From Chitinophagales bacterium (lineage in GTDB: Bacteria > Bacteroidota > Bacteroidia > Chitinophagales > Chitinophagaceae), in NCBI GenBank assembly GCA_017303455.1, contig JAFLBM010000007.1, positions 1-64,000 of the forward strand: 64,000 nt of DNA, read 5' to 3'. The first letter of the stretch is position 1; every line of letters begins with the position of its first letter. The translations under genes and the position numbers were made by a program. A model generated the notes under the pieces. The model saw nothing but the letters and a program-made list of their open reading frames with translations, had not been told where the DNA came from and did no database searches. Below are positions 40,564 to 49,295 of the stretch, in pieces.

Positions 40564-43500
40564 TTAAGCATGCGCTTCAGCAGTTGCTGTTTCAGCAGTC
40601 TGCTGGTGAAGCATTTCATCTATTTCACTTTTCTTTCTTTTCCTGGATAAGAAGGAATACATAGCCGGGATCACAAATAAGGTTAATACAAGGGAGAACA
40701 GGATACCACCTACGATCACAATGCCGAGCGGGATACGGCTGGTGGCGGCAGCTCCCAGGGATAGTGCCAATGGTAATGCACCTAATGCCATCGCTAAACT
40801 TGTCATGAGGATAGGACGAAGACGTTGTGTGGCCGCATAGATGGCTGCTTCTGTTTTTCCCATCCCCTTTTCCTGGTTCTGGTTGGCAAACTCCACGATC
40901 AGGATACCATTTTTTGTTACGAGGCCGATCAGCATGATCATACCGATCTGTGAGAAGATATTCAGGGTATGACCAAAGGCCCAGAGCGTTAATACCGCAC
41001 CGGCGATTGCCAGCGGCACCGTGAACATGATAATGAATGGATCCACGAAGCTTTCAAACTGTGCCGCCAGGATCAAAAAGATCAATGCTAATGCCAGCAA
41101 GAAGGCAAAGCTGGTATTGCTGGAACTTTCTGCAAAGTCCCTGGAAGAACCGGAAAGGGAAGTGGCAAATGTTTCATCCAGTAATTTATCAGCGATCTTA
41201 TTCATCTCTTCGATACCATCACCAATGGTAAAGCCGGGTTGCAAACTGGCAGAGATCGTAGCCGATTTATACCGGTTAAAGTGATAGATCGTTGGAGGGG
41301 TATTGGATTCGGCAACAGTGACCAGGTTGTCCATACTGATCATCTCGTTCCGGTTATTGCGGACAAACAAGGTCTTCAAATCATTCGGGTCATCCCGGTC
41401 ATTACGGGCCACCTGTCCCATCACCTGGTATTGTTTTCCATCCTTGGTAAAATAACCGAGGCGGCGGTTGCTATAAGCTAATTGCAGTGTTTGTGAAATA
41501 TCATTTACACTTACCCCCAGTTGAGCGGCTTTCAGGCGGTCAATTTCTACTCTGAGTTCCGGCTTATTGAATTTGAGGTCCACGTCTGCATTCATCAGCA
41601 CTTTACTTTGCCTGGCTTCTTCCAAAAAGTCGGGTAGTATTTTAGTCAGCTTGTCAAAATTGTTGTTTTGGATTACAAATGAAACAGGTTGACCGCCCCG
41701 GCGATTCACGGAGATGGTTTGTTCTTCAATGGCAAAGGCACGGCCCTCAGAGAATTTAGGTAAATTCTTATTGACCATATTTACAATCTCCTTCTGTGAT
41801 CTTACTCTTTCATTCGGCGGCACCAGTGTTACCCTTACAAAACCGGTGTTTGCATTACCGGAACCGGTAAAACCGGGTGAGGTAACACTCAGCACCACTT
41901 CTTTTTCAGGAACCGAATCCATCATGAAATTGGTCAGCCGGGTCACATATTTATCCATCGCATCAAAGGAGGTCCCTTCCGGCGCAGATAATTGTAAACG
42001 GAACTGGCTGCGGTCTTCCATCGGTGCCAGTTCGGATTGTAAGCCGCCGCCTATTAAGAAAATAATGGCACCACAAACCGCAACAAGTATCAAAGCAACC
42101 CATCGTACATGCATGAATCGTTTCAACGTAGCCTGGTAACTATTTTCCATCCAGCGGAAAAAGGGTTCAGTTGCATTATAAAACCAGGAATGTTTATGTA
42201 CATTCTTACGGGTCAGCTTTACGTTCAGCACCGGAGTTAATGTGAGTGATACAAAAGCAGAGATCAGCACCGCACCGGCCACAACGATACCAAATTCACG
42301 GAATAGTCTTCCGACAAAACCTTCTAAGAAAATGATCGGAAGGAATACTACCGCCAGGGTAATTGAGGTAGCAATAACAGCGAAATAGATTTCTTTGGAA
42401 CCTTCCACCGCTGCCTGCCATTTGTTCATTCCCTTTTCCATCTTTTTATAGATATTCTCCGTCACCACGATACCATCATCCACCACCAGGCCTGTTGCTA
42501 ATACGATTGCCAATAAGGAGAGTACATTGATGGTAAAGCCCATCAGGTACATGATAAAGAAAGCACCAATTAAAGAAACAGGAATATCGATCAAAGGACG
42601 TATCGCAATGATCCAGTCGCGGAAGAATAAATAAATGATCATCACCACCAGCAGGAAGGCGATCATCAGTGTTTCTTCCACTTCTAAAATGGATTTCTTA
42701 ATAAACTTTGTCTGGTCTAATGCGATATTGATCTTTACATCCTCCGGCATATCTTTTTTGATCTGCTCCAGGCGTTTGTAAAATTCATCCGAGATCGAAA
42801 CATAGTTGGAGCCGGGCTGCGGCACAATGGCCAATGCAATCATCGGTGTTCCGTCTCCTTTCAGTACGGTTTCTTCATTCTCGGGGCCCAGCACAGCTTC
42901 CCCAATATCTTTTACCCGCACATCAGCGCCATCCGCATTTTTAATAATGATATTATTGAATTCTTCTTCTGTATTCAGCCGGCCGAATGTTCTTACGGTT
43001 AATTCAGTGGCATTGCCGGAAATTTTTCCCGATGGTAATTCCACGTTCTCTCTCAATAAAGCCGCCTGTACATCATTGGCGGTAATATTAAAAGCCACCA
43101 GTTTGGCCGGGTCGATCCAGATACGCATCGCATATCTTTTTTCGCCCCAGATCTGGATACCACTCACACCCGGGATGGTCTGCAATCTTTCCACCAGTAC
43201 ATTATTCGCATATTCGGTCATCTGCAACTGGTTGCGGGTATTACTTTGTACCGTCATGGACAGGATCGCATCAGAACTGGCATCTGCTTTTGATACCACC
43301 GGCGGTGCATCCAGGTCAGAAGGTAAGGAACGGAGGGCTTGTGATACTTTATCCCTTACATCATTCGCTGCCGCTTCCAGGTCAATGCTCAGGTCAAATT
43401 CCACGTTGATATTACTGGAACCATTACTGCTGCTCGACGTAATATTTTTAATACCCGCAATACCATTCACCGCTTTTTCCAACGGTTCGGTGATCTGCGT

Positions 43501-43680
43501 TTCAATAATATCTGCATTGGCGCCGGGATAAGAAGTCCGGACACTGATATTCGGGGGATCAATAGCGGGATAATCACGGACACCTAAAAATTTAAAACCG
43601 ATCACACCAAACAACACGATGATGATGTTCAGCACAATGGCCAGCACCGGTCTCCGTAAACTTAATTCTGAAATGTTCAT
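40564..43680 (-). CDS. RND efflux pump, HAE-1 type inner-membrane permease
   Basis: A 1038-residue AcrB/MexB-like protein with twelve transmembrane helices and two large periplasmic loops. The start MNISELSLRRPVLAIV is standard. TM4 carries the proton-relay pair VVDDGIVVTENIYKKM. The later TM segments contain NGILIVEFANQ and a C-terminal LVLTLFVIPAMYSFL. It exports hydrophobic compounds together with the adaptor (43811-44863) and the TolC protein (39231-40541). Which substrate is exported cannot be read. Genes run adaptor, pump, channel in one direction with 130 bp before the pump and 22 bp after it. Confidence 0.95.
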   Translation of the reverse strand: MNISELSLRRPVLAIVLNIIIVLFGVIGFKFLGVRDYPAIDPPNISVRTSYPGANADIIETQITEPLEKAVNGIAGIKNITSSSSNGSSNINVEFDLSIDLEAAANDVRDKVSQALRSLPSDLDAPPVVSKADASSDAILSMTVQSNTRNQLQMTEYANNVLVERLQTIPGVSGIQIWGEKRYAMRIWIDPAKLVAFNITANDVQAALLRENVELPSGKISGNATELTVRTFGRLNTEEEFNNIIIKNADGADVRVKDIGEAVLGPENEETVLKGDGTPMIALAIVPQPGSNYVSISDEFYKRLEQIKKDMPEDVKINIALDQTKFIKKSILEVEETLMIAFLLVVMIIYLFFRDWIIAIRPLIDIPVSLIGAFFIMYLMGFTINVLSLLAIVLATGLVVDDGIVVTENIYKKMEKGMNKWQAAVEGSKEIYFAVIATSITLAVVFLPIIFLEGFVGRLFREFGIVVAGAVLISAFVSLTLTPVLNVKLTRKNVHKHSWFYNATEPFFRWMENSYQATLKRFMHVRWVALILVAVCGAIIFLIGGGLQSELAPMEDRSQFRLQLSAPEGTSFDAMDKYVTRLTNFMMDSVPEKEVVLSVTSPGFTGSGNANTGFVRVTLVPPNERVRSQKEIVNMVNKNLPKFSEGRAFAIEEQTISVNRRGGQPVSFVIQNNNFDKLTKILPDFLEEARQSKVLMNADVDLKFNKPELRVEIDRLKAAQLGVSVNDISQTLQLAYSNRRLGYFTKDGKQYQVMGQVARNDRDDPNDLKTLFVRNNRNEMISMDNLVTVAESNTPPTIYHFNRYKSATISASLQPGFTIGDGIEEMNKIADKLLDETFATSLSGSSRDFAESSSNTSFAFLLALALIFLILAAQFESFVDPFIIMFTVPLAIAGAVLTLWAFGHTLNIFSQIGMIMLIGLVTKNGILIVEFANQNQEKGMGKTEAAIYAATQRLRPILMTSLAMALGALPLALSLGAAATSRIPLGIVIVGGILFSLVLTLFVIPAMYSFLSRKRKKSEIDEMLHQQTAETATAEAHA

Positions 43681-43776
43681 GCTTACTATTTTTTAGCGGG
43701 CAGCAGTAATACTGCTCAACTTTGTTGCGACGCTCCGTTCATCTTCCTGTTCCCTGCTGAGCTTTTACTTAACTGT

Positions 43777-43804
43777 TCCAACTTCTATCTATAAACTACC
43801 AACT
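43777..43804. repeat. Heptamer repeat array H between the RND adaptor and pump genes
   Basis: Four 7-bp units with ACT (or TCT) at the end of each unit, 28 bp. The unit resembles that of array G at the other side of the pump genes. Confidence 0.55.
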
Positions 43805-43810
43805 GAAAAT

Positions 43811-44863
43811 TTATTTCTGTGCATTCACGATCCGGGAAATATCAATTTTAGTTTCTGGCCTTACACTCAATAATCCTGTTACCACCACGGTATCACCTGC
43901 TTTTACACCGCTCAGTACCTGCACCCTCGATGAGTCTCTTGAACCCGTTGTTACATCCACAAATTTGGCCACACCTCCATTAAACAGGATCACTTTTTTA
44001 CCTCTTGCCTGTGGTATCACCGCCTGTGTGGGTATCAGTATCGCATTGGGATCCGGGTCAAAACTTAATTGCACTTTCGCAAAGGCACCGGGTAATAATC
44101 CCTGGTCTTTATTCTGTACAATGGAACGCACCATCAGGCTGCGGGTGTTTTCCGCCACACTTGATTCGGTGGCGATCACTTTTGCATTATATCTTTTATC
44201 AGAACCTTCATAGCTGAAAGAAACGATCTGCCCGATTTTGATCTGCCCGGTATATTTTTCCGGTACAGTGAAATCTAATTTTAACTGATCGGTCTGGTTA
44301 ACGACAGCGATCACCGATGCCGGCGTAACATAAGCACCGGGGCTGATATTCTTCAAGCCCAGTTTCCCACTGAAAGGGGCTCTTATCTCTGTTTTGCCAA
44401 TGCTGGTGCGGATGATATCAATATCTGCTTTCAGGTTGTTCACCTGTAACAAGCTCAGGTCATAATCCTGCTGGCTGATGCCCTGGATCTTCAGCAACTG
44501 CATCTGGCGTTCTTCTGTTTTTTCAGCAATGCTTAATTGAATCTGTATCTTTTTGAGCTGTGCCTGCAGGTCACCGTCGTATAACTTAGCCAGCAAAGTG
44601 CCGCGGCTTACGTATTTACCTTCGCCTACATTTAATTGAACGATCCGGCCGGATACTTCCGGGTGTACTTCGGTCATTTCGTTGGCCACAATGGAGCCCG
44701 GTACTTCAATATTCTCACCAAAAGATTGCGGGCTTACTATATAGCCATCCACTTTCATTGCCATTTGTTTCGGAGGACCTGCCGGGCTGTCTGTCTTTTT
44801 TTTGTCGTTGCCACCGCATGCTGCCAGCAGCAAAACGGTTAATGCCAGTAGTATTGATCTCAT
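43811..44863 (-). CDS. RND efflux periplasmic adaptor lipoprotein
   Basis: A 350-residue membrane fusion protein with a lipobox (LLAAC, Cys16). The lipoyl-like half motif is VHPEVSGRIVQLNVGEGKYV and the partner half IRAPFSGKLGLKNISPGAYV; between them lies a helical hairpin. A beta-barrel domain and a membrane-proximal domain (IPTQAVIPQARGKKVIL, ending VVVTGLLSVRPETK) follow. It links the RND pump to TolC across the periplasm. No local TetR or two-component regulator gene is seen, so its control is not apparent from the window. Confidence 0.93.
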   Translation of the reverse strand: MRSILLALTVLLLAACGGNDKKKTDSPAGPPKQMAMKVDGYIVSPQSFGENIEVPGSIVANEMTEVHPEVSGRIVQLNVGEGKYVSRGTLLAKLYDGDLQAQLKKIQIQLSIAEKTEERQMQLLKIQGISQQDYDLSLLQVNNLKADIDIIRTSIGKTEIRAPFSGKLGLKNISPGAYVTPASVIAVVNQTDQLKLDFTVPEKYTGQIKIGQIVSFSYEGSDKRYNAKVIATESSVAENTRSLMVRSIVQNKDQGLLPGAFAKVQLSFDPDPNAILIPTQAVIPQARGKKVILFNGGVAKFVDVTTGSRDSSRVQVLSGVKAGDTVVVTGLLSVRPETKIDISRIVNAQK

Positions 44864-45006
44864 GTTATGCTTCGGATGTGCAATTATTTAAATATATCGG
44901 GGGTTAAAGGTAACTATAATCACCTGTCGTTGGACGCCAAAAAGATGGAGTTCCTGCTGTGGGTATCCTTGCAATTATAAACGGTTTAGCCGGAGGATGG
45001 TTGGGT

Positions 45007-46143
45007 CTAAACAATTGGTTTTAATGTCCTTTTAATTTTATTGGATTGGTGGAGCAGGTCCTGCTTTTCTTTGCTGAGGATGGTTACATGGCCCATCTTG
45101 CGCCCCGGTTTGGTTTGCTTTTTACCGTACAGGTGTACAAAGGCGTTTTCGATCTTCAGTACCTCTTCAAGTCCTTCATAGCGTACAGGGCCGCTATAAC
45201 CCTCTTCGCCGATAATATTCACCATGATGGAGGGTATGATGGCATCGGTATTGCCCAACGGGTAACCCAGCATCACCCGCCAGAGCATATCAAACTGGGA
45301 ACAGTAATGGGCTTCAATCGTATGATGGCCGCTGTTGTGCACCCTTGGGGCCGTTTCGTTCACCAGCACATCGCCTTTTTTATCAATAAACATTTCAACG
45401 GCAAAGATGCCGGGAGATTTAAAATTCCGCACCACCGCCAAAGCGATGGCTTCCACTTTCCAAAGTGTTTTGGTATCCATTTCTGCGGGGCAAAGCTGGT
45501 AGTCCAGTAAATTGAGCTCGGGATCAAACAACATTTCCACAGGCGGGTAGAGGGCAGTTTCGCCTGCTTCATTCACAGCCACCATCTGTGCTATTTCTTT
45601 ATGGATCGGAACCATCTTTTCGAGTACTGAGGGTGCATCAAATCCCTTTTCGAGATCATAGGCATTACGTAATAACTGCACCCCCTTTCCATCATACCCG
45701 CCTTCGCCAATTTTATGAACAGCGGGTAGAAAATGTTCAGCTTCTTTCAGGTCTTCCCGGTCACGGGTGATGCGGTATTCTGCCGTGGGGATGCTATGGT
45801 TGTTATAATATTCTTTCTGGAGTATCTTGTTCTTGATCGTTCTTAGCACCGCCGGTTTGGGAAATACTTTGATGCCTTCCTGTTCTAATTTTTCCAGGGC
45901 TTCAATATTGACATTCTCGATCTCAATGGTCAGCGCCTGCACTTTTTTGCCAAAGGCATATACATCATCAAAGTTGCGGATATCCCCTTTGGTGAAATGA
46001 TGACAAAGATGGGCGGCGGGACATTCACTGTCATTTTCCAGCACAAATGTTTCCACCGGGTAATTAGCTGCTGCCTGCAGCAACATCCTGCCTAACTGGC
46101 CACCACCGAGTATTCCGATTTTAGGTATCGTCGAATTAGTCAT
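45007..46143 (-). CDS. purK: 5-(carboxyamino)imidazole ribonucleotide synthase PurK
   Basis: A 378-residue ATP-grasp enzyme. Start: KIGILGGGQLGRMLLQAA. Signatures include VHKIGEGGYDGKGVQ and the C-terminal metal-binding NETAPRVHNSGHHTIEA. It converts AIR, bicarbonate and ATP to N5-CAIR, the substrate of PurE. The usual purK-purE neighbourhood is interrupted here by the RND genes. A perfect -7 element TATCTTTG ends 4 nt before the ATG, so the mRNA may have almost no 5' leader. Confidence 0.95.
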   Translation of the reverse strand: MTNSTIPKIGILGGGQLGRMLLQAAANYPVETFVLENDSECPAAHLCHHFTKGDIRNFDDVYAFGKKVQALTIEIENVNIEALEKLEQEGIKVFPKPAVLRTIKNKILQKEYYNNHSIPTAEYRITRDREDLKEAEHFLPAVHKIGEGGYDGKGVQLLRNAYDLEKGFDAPSVLEKMVPIHKEIAQMVAVNEAGETALYPPVEMLFDPELNLLDYQLCPAEMDTKTLWKVEAIALAVVRNFKSPGIFAVEMFIDKKGDVLVNETAPRVHNSGHHTIEAHYCSQFDMLWRVMLGYPLGNTDAIIPSIMVNIIGEEGYSGPVRYEGLEEVLKIENAFVHLYGKKQTKPGRKMGHVTILSKEKQDLLHQSNKIKRTLKPIV

Positions 46144-46147
46144 GAGG

Positions 46148-46155
46148 CAAAGATA
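46148..46155 (-). promoter_or_regulatory. -7 promoter element 4 nt before the purK ATG
   Basis: TATCTTTG on the minus strand, followed by CCTC and then ATG (46143-46141). In the SRP RNA gene the same octamer lies 4 nt before the first RNA base, so the purK transcript would start at or next to the ATG. Confidence 0.65.
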
Positions 46156-46170
46156 GGGAAGAGGATGAAC

Positions 46171-46230
46171 GTCCTGAGCGGAGTCGAAGGACGAGGATCG
46201 GACTAGCAGATTGAGCGAAGTCGAAATCTG
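46171..46230. repeat. Two palindromic repeats left of the GIY-YIG gene
   Basis: Copy 1 (46171-46192) has core TGAGCGGAGTCGA bracketed by GTCC and AGGAC. Copy 2 (46207-46230) has core TGAGCGAAGTCGA bracketed by CAGAT and AATCTG. The cores are nearly the same, while the flanking arms differ but stay complementary within each copy. Confidence 0.75.
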
Positions 46231-46233
46231 CAG

Positions 46234-46593
46234 TTACTTCAAATCTTTGTATTTATGGTGAGAAAGATTATTGCATTGGGCCAGTAACTGTAGTTTATGA
46301 TAATCCTGTTTCATCAATGCTTCTTTCTTTGCTCTTGACCATCCTTTTAGTTGTTTCTCCCGGTCAATAGCATCTTGTAAAAAAGGGATAGTCTCGTAAT
46401 AGGCTAATTCCAAAGGACGTCTTTTGAATGTGTAACAATCCGGATATTCACCCTTGCAATGTTCCTCAAACCTCCGGACAAGGTCATTGGTTAACCCGGT
46501 GTAGTAGCTGTCGTCTTTGCAGCGGATGATATAGATATATAATAATTCCTGTGGCTGATCCTGGTAAATCATATCTGAATTTAATAATTTCAT
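46234..46593 (-). CDS. Single-domain GIY-YIG nuclease family protein
   Basis: A 119-residue protein of the UPF0213/GIY-YIG type: YIYIIRCKDDSYYTGLTNDLVRRFEEH contains the GIY-like (YIYII) and YIG-like (YTG) strands and the catalytic arginine helix; EREKQLKG and WSRAKKEALM complete the domain. The ATG at 46593 is preferred over one at 46674, since the extra N-terminal residues are encoded by a palindromic repeat (46606-46623). An ATG at 46572 is also possible. Such proteins are common in Bacteroidota and their cellular role is unknown. The gene is bracketed by related palindromes on both sides. Confidence 0.8.
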   Translation of the reverse strand: MKLLNSDMIYQDQPQELLYIYIIRCKDDSYYTGLTNDLVRRFEEHCKGEYPDCYTFKRRPLELAYYETIPFLQDAIDREKQLKGWSRAKKEALMKQDYHKLQLLAQCNNLSHHKYKDLK

Positions 46594-46605
46594 TGAACAT
46601 CTTGC

Positions 46606-46623
46606 CCTTCGACTCCGCTCAGG
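46606..46623. repeat. Inverted palindromic repeat right of the GIY-YIG gene
   Basis: Core TCGACTCCGCTCA is the reverse complement of the core in copy 1 on the left side; CCT and AGG bracket it. Copies therefore border the GIY-YIG gene in inverted orientation. Confidence 0.7.
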
Positions 46624-46641
46624 ACTTTCGATTTCTTTCTC

Positions 46642-46649
46642 TAAATTTG
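46642..46649 (+). promoter_or_regulatory. -7 promoter element upstream of a short ORF and hpd
   Basis: TAAATTTG matches TAnnTTTG and is followed by CCCC and an ATG at 46654, the same 4-nt spacing seen at purK. It is the only good promoter candidate for hpd. Confidence 0.5.
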
Positions 46650-46653
46650 CCCC

Positions 46654-46743
46654 ATGCGTCCCGACTATGCCCACAAATTATTCAATGACCACCGCGGCGA
46701 CTTCAGCCTGCTGATGGTAACACTGGCCATGGACAGCAACTGA
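46654..46743 (+). CDS. Possible 29-codon leader ORF upstream of hpd
   Basis: ATG at 46654 to TGA at 46743 encodes MRPDYAHKLF and on to TLAMDSN. The GC-rich codon use is like that of real genes here and the promoter element sits 4 nt before the ATG. It may be a leader peptide for hpd (72 bp downstream) or the remnant of a gene start. It has no recognised domain. Treat as tentative. Confidence 0.35.
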   Translation: MRPDYAHKLFNDHRGDFSLLMVTLAMDSN

Positions 46744-46814
46744 TCATGAGGATGCCGGGAATAACTACACCGGCTGTTTCGAAATTATATGTTCACCAAC
46801 TAAATTTCAGGATC

Positions 46815-47948
46815 ATGTCAGTAACAACAAGTACAAATCCCGCTGCAATAACAACAACTGATTTTCTTCCGCTGGAAGGAACCGATTATGTAGAATTTTA
46901 TGTAGGCAATGCCAAACAGGCGGCTCATTATTATATGACTGCTTTTGGGTTCCAGGCATTGGCTTATGCCGGACCTGAAACAGGATTGAAAGACAGGGCC
47001 AGTTATGCCGTGCGCCAGCACAAACTGACTTTTGTATTAACAACATCACTTCGTAGCAGCAGCCCGATCGCCGATCATGTCCATAAACATGGCGATGGTG
47101 TAAAATCACTTTCACTCCGGGTGCCTGATGCTACCAAAGCATGGGAAGAAACCACCAAACGGGGTGCAAAGAGTTATATGGAACCGCAGCGGTTGAAAGA
47201 TGAGCATGGTGAGGTGGTCATGAGTGGTATTCATACCTATGGCGATACAGTGCATTTATTTATTGAACGAAAAAATTACCAGGGTACTTTCATGCCCGGC
47301 TACCGGCCCTGGAATAACCCGCATTTTCAACCGGCTGATACCGGCTTGTTATACGTGGATCATTGCGTGGGCAACGTGGGTTGGAACCAGATGAACCCCT
47401 GGGTGAAATTTTATGAAGAGGTAATGGGATTCAAAAACATACTCACATTTGATGACGAAGATATTTCCACTGAATACTCAGCTTTGATGAGTAAAGTAAT
47501 GAGCAGTGGCAATGGCTTTGTCAAATTCCCGATCAATGAACCGGCAGAAGGAAAGAAAAAATCGCAGGTGGAAGAGTACCTGGAATTTTATGATGGGGAA
47601 GGGGTGCAGCATGTGGCATTGGCAACGAATGATATTGTGAAAACAGTAAGAGACCTGATGAGCCGGGGCGTTGAATTTCTGAAAGTGCCAACTACTTATT
47701 ATGACGACCTGCTCGACAGGGTGGGGCAGATTGACGAAGACCTGGCTCCATTGAGAGAACTGGGTATCCTGGTTGACCGTGATAACGAAGGTTACCTCTT
47801 ACAACTATTTTCCAAGCCGGTAGAAGACAGGCCCACACTCTTCTTCGAGATCATACAGCGAAAAGGGGCTAAAAGTTTCGGTAAAGGAAATTTCAAAGCC
47901 CTGTTTGAAGCCATCGAAAGAGAGCAGGAAGCCCGTGGCAATTTGTGA
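46815..47948 (+). CDS. hpd: 4-hydroxyphenylpyruvate dioxygenase
   Basis: A 377-residue Fe(II) dioxygenase with two vicinal-oxygen-chelate halves. The ATG at 46815 (MSVTTSTNPA) is used; an in-frame ATG at 46746 adds 23 unlikely residues. Metal ligands are visible: His in YVDHCVGNV, His in GVQHVALATNDI, and Glu in LFFEIIQRKGAKSFGKGNF; the last segment is the family C-terminal gate. It converts 4-hydroxyphenylpyruvate to homogentisate in tyrosine breakdown. The next pathway genes (hmgA, fah) are not in the window. Confidence 0.95.
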   Translation: MSVTTSTNPAAITTTDFLPLEGTDYVEFYVGNAKQAAHYYMTAFGFQALAYAGPETGLKDRASYAVRQHKLTFVLTTSLRSSSPIADHVHKHGDGVKSLSLRVPDATKAWEETTKRGAKSYMEPQRLKDEHGEVVMSGIHTYGDTVHLFIERKNYQGTFMPGYRPWNNPHFQPADTGLLYVDHCVGNVGWNQMNPWVKFYEEVMGFKNILTFDDEDISTEYSALMSKVMSSGNGFVKFPINEPAEGKKKSQVEEYLEFYDGEGVQHVALATNDIVKTVRDLMSRGVEFLKVPTTYYDDLLDRVGQIDEDLAPLRELGILVDRDNEGYLLQLFSKPVEDRPTLFFEIIQRKGAKSFGKGNFKALFEAIEREQEARGNL

Positions 47949-48102
47949 GAAAGTACGGGTAAGAACTACGAATGGGGACAGCGGTTGTTAGTTCCTGGCG
48001 CTTCATTTGCACGATGAACTGATTTTCAGGTTATCTTTACATAACATTACCAATTACCCGGAAATAAATCCGCTCCGGTATCGTTAAGGTAAAAGTTAGT
48101 TA

Positions 48103-49293
48103 ATGCGCATGAAAAGCCTGTATCTGTCCATACTGTTCTCCGCAATTTTATATTCCGCCCTGGCACAGCCATCTTCAAGAGGCGGCAATTCTTATGAATC
48201 TTTTATTGATTACCAGAAAGCCTTTTCAAGACCGGGTGAAGCACTGAAAAGAAAAGAAGATACCCTGCAAAAGCAATTTGAAGCAAAGAAGCTGGAATGG
48301 CCTGCCAAATACATCTATATCCGTTCTTTCAAATACGACAGCCAACTGGAAGTTTGGGTAAAAAATGATATTAAGGATAAGTTCCAGTTGTTTAAAACGT
48401 ATAAGGTTTGTGCACTGGCGGGTACTTTAGGTCCCAAAAGATTAGAAGGCGATTACCAGGTGCCGGAAGGTTTTTATTATATCAACGAATTCAATCCCAA
48501 CAGTTCTTATTATCTCTCCCTGGGATTGAATTATCCCAATGCTTCCGATAAAATATTAAGTGATTCCTTACGGCCCGGCAGTGCTATTTATATTCACGGC
48601 AGTTGTGTCACTGTAGGTTGTATCCCCATTACGGACCAGCAGATCGATGAGTTGTACATACTGGCGGCCCATGCAAAAGACAAAGGACAGGATTTTATCC
48701 CGGTGCATATTTTCCCGATCCGCTATAATGTTCCTAAAAGTGCGAATTACCTGGCTAACCTGACCAAGGATGATCCGGCATTAAAAAAATTCACTGACCG
48801 CCTCGAACAGGCTTTTGATTACTTCGATAAATTTCACCAGTTACCGGTGATCATGGTAAATGAAAAGGGGGAATACCTGGTGAATGGTGCCGTTCCAAAA
48901 AAATCAGCACCAGATCCCAAAGAAGCGAAGGTCAAAAAAGTGGCAATGGAGCATCGGGTGAGAACAGTCAACAGTTTGCCTTCTTCGGTTCACCAGTGGC
49001 CACAGTATCCCGGCGGTGGAGAAGCTTTTGCCAAATACCTTGACCAACTGGGCCGTGATATGGTGGCTTATTTGCCAACAGGTACCCGCAAAGCATTTGT
49101 GCAGGTGGAGTTTGTGGTGGATAAAGATGGTGTTCCGGTAAATATCAAAGTATTGAAAGGAAACAATGATGAGGATTTCGCTGATGAGCTGATCAAACGG
49201 TTGGAAGATATGGGCACCTGGCAGCCTGCCATGCTCAATGATAAACCTGTTGCCAAGAAAATGATCCAGACCATTACTGTGGAAGAGAAATGA
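48103..49293 (+). CDS. L,D-transpeptidase catalytic domain fused to a TonB-C-like domain
   Basis: A 396-residue exported protein (signal ends ALAQ near 22). Residues about 70-215 form a YkuD-type L,D-transpeptidase: IYIHGSCVTVGCIPITD holds catalytic Cys173 and His165. The enzymes cross-link peptidoglycan or attach proteins to it. After a basic linker, residues about 295-396 look like the C-terminal domain of energy transducer TonB (FVQVEFVVDKDGVPVNIKVL, GTWQPAMLNDKPV, TITVEEK). No transmembrane TonB N-terminus is present. A periplasmic transpeptidase that reaches outer membrane proteins through a TonB-like fold is suggested, not shown. Confidence 0.85.
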   Translation: MRMKSLYLSILFSAILYSALAQPSSRGGNSYESFIDYQKAFSRPGEALKRKEDTLQKQFEAKKLEWPAKYIYIRSFKYDSQLEVWVKNDIKDKFQLFKTYKVCALAGTLGPKRLEGDYQVPEGFYYINEFNPNSSYYLSLGLNYPNASDKILSDSLRPGSAIYIHGSCVTVGCIPITDQQIDELYILAAHAKDKGQDFIPVHIFPIRYNVPKSANYLANLTKDDPALKKFTDRLEQAFDYFDKFHQLPVIMVNEKGEYLVNGAVPKKSAPDPKEAKVKKVAMEHRVRTVNSLPSSVHQWPQYPGGGEAFAKYLDQLGRDMVAYLPTGTRKAFVQVEFVVDKDGVPVNIKVLKGNNDEDFADELIKRLEDMGTWQPAMLNDKPVAKKMIQTITVEEK

Positions 49294-49295
49294 TC

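Noticed and set aside
42806..43531. 241-codon ORF on the + strand inside the RND pump gene
   Set aside because: Antisense shadow of a strongly conserved 1038-residue pump; no recognisable domain.
47950..47984. Possible heptamer array after hpd
   Set aside because: Only a faint 7-nt resemblance; the units share too few bases to separate from chance.
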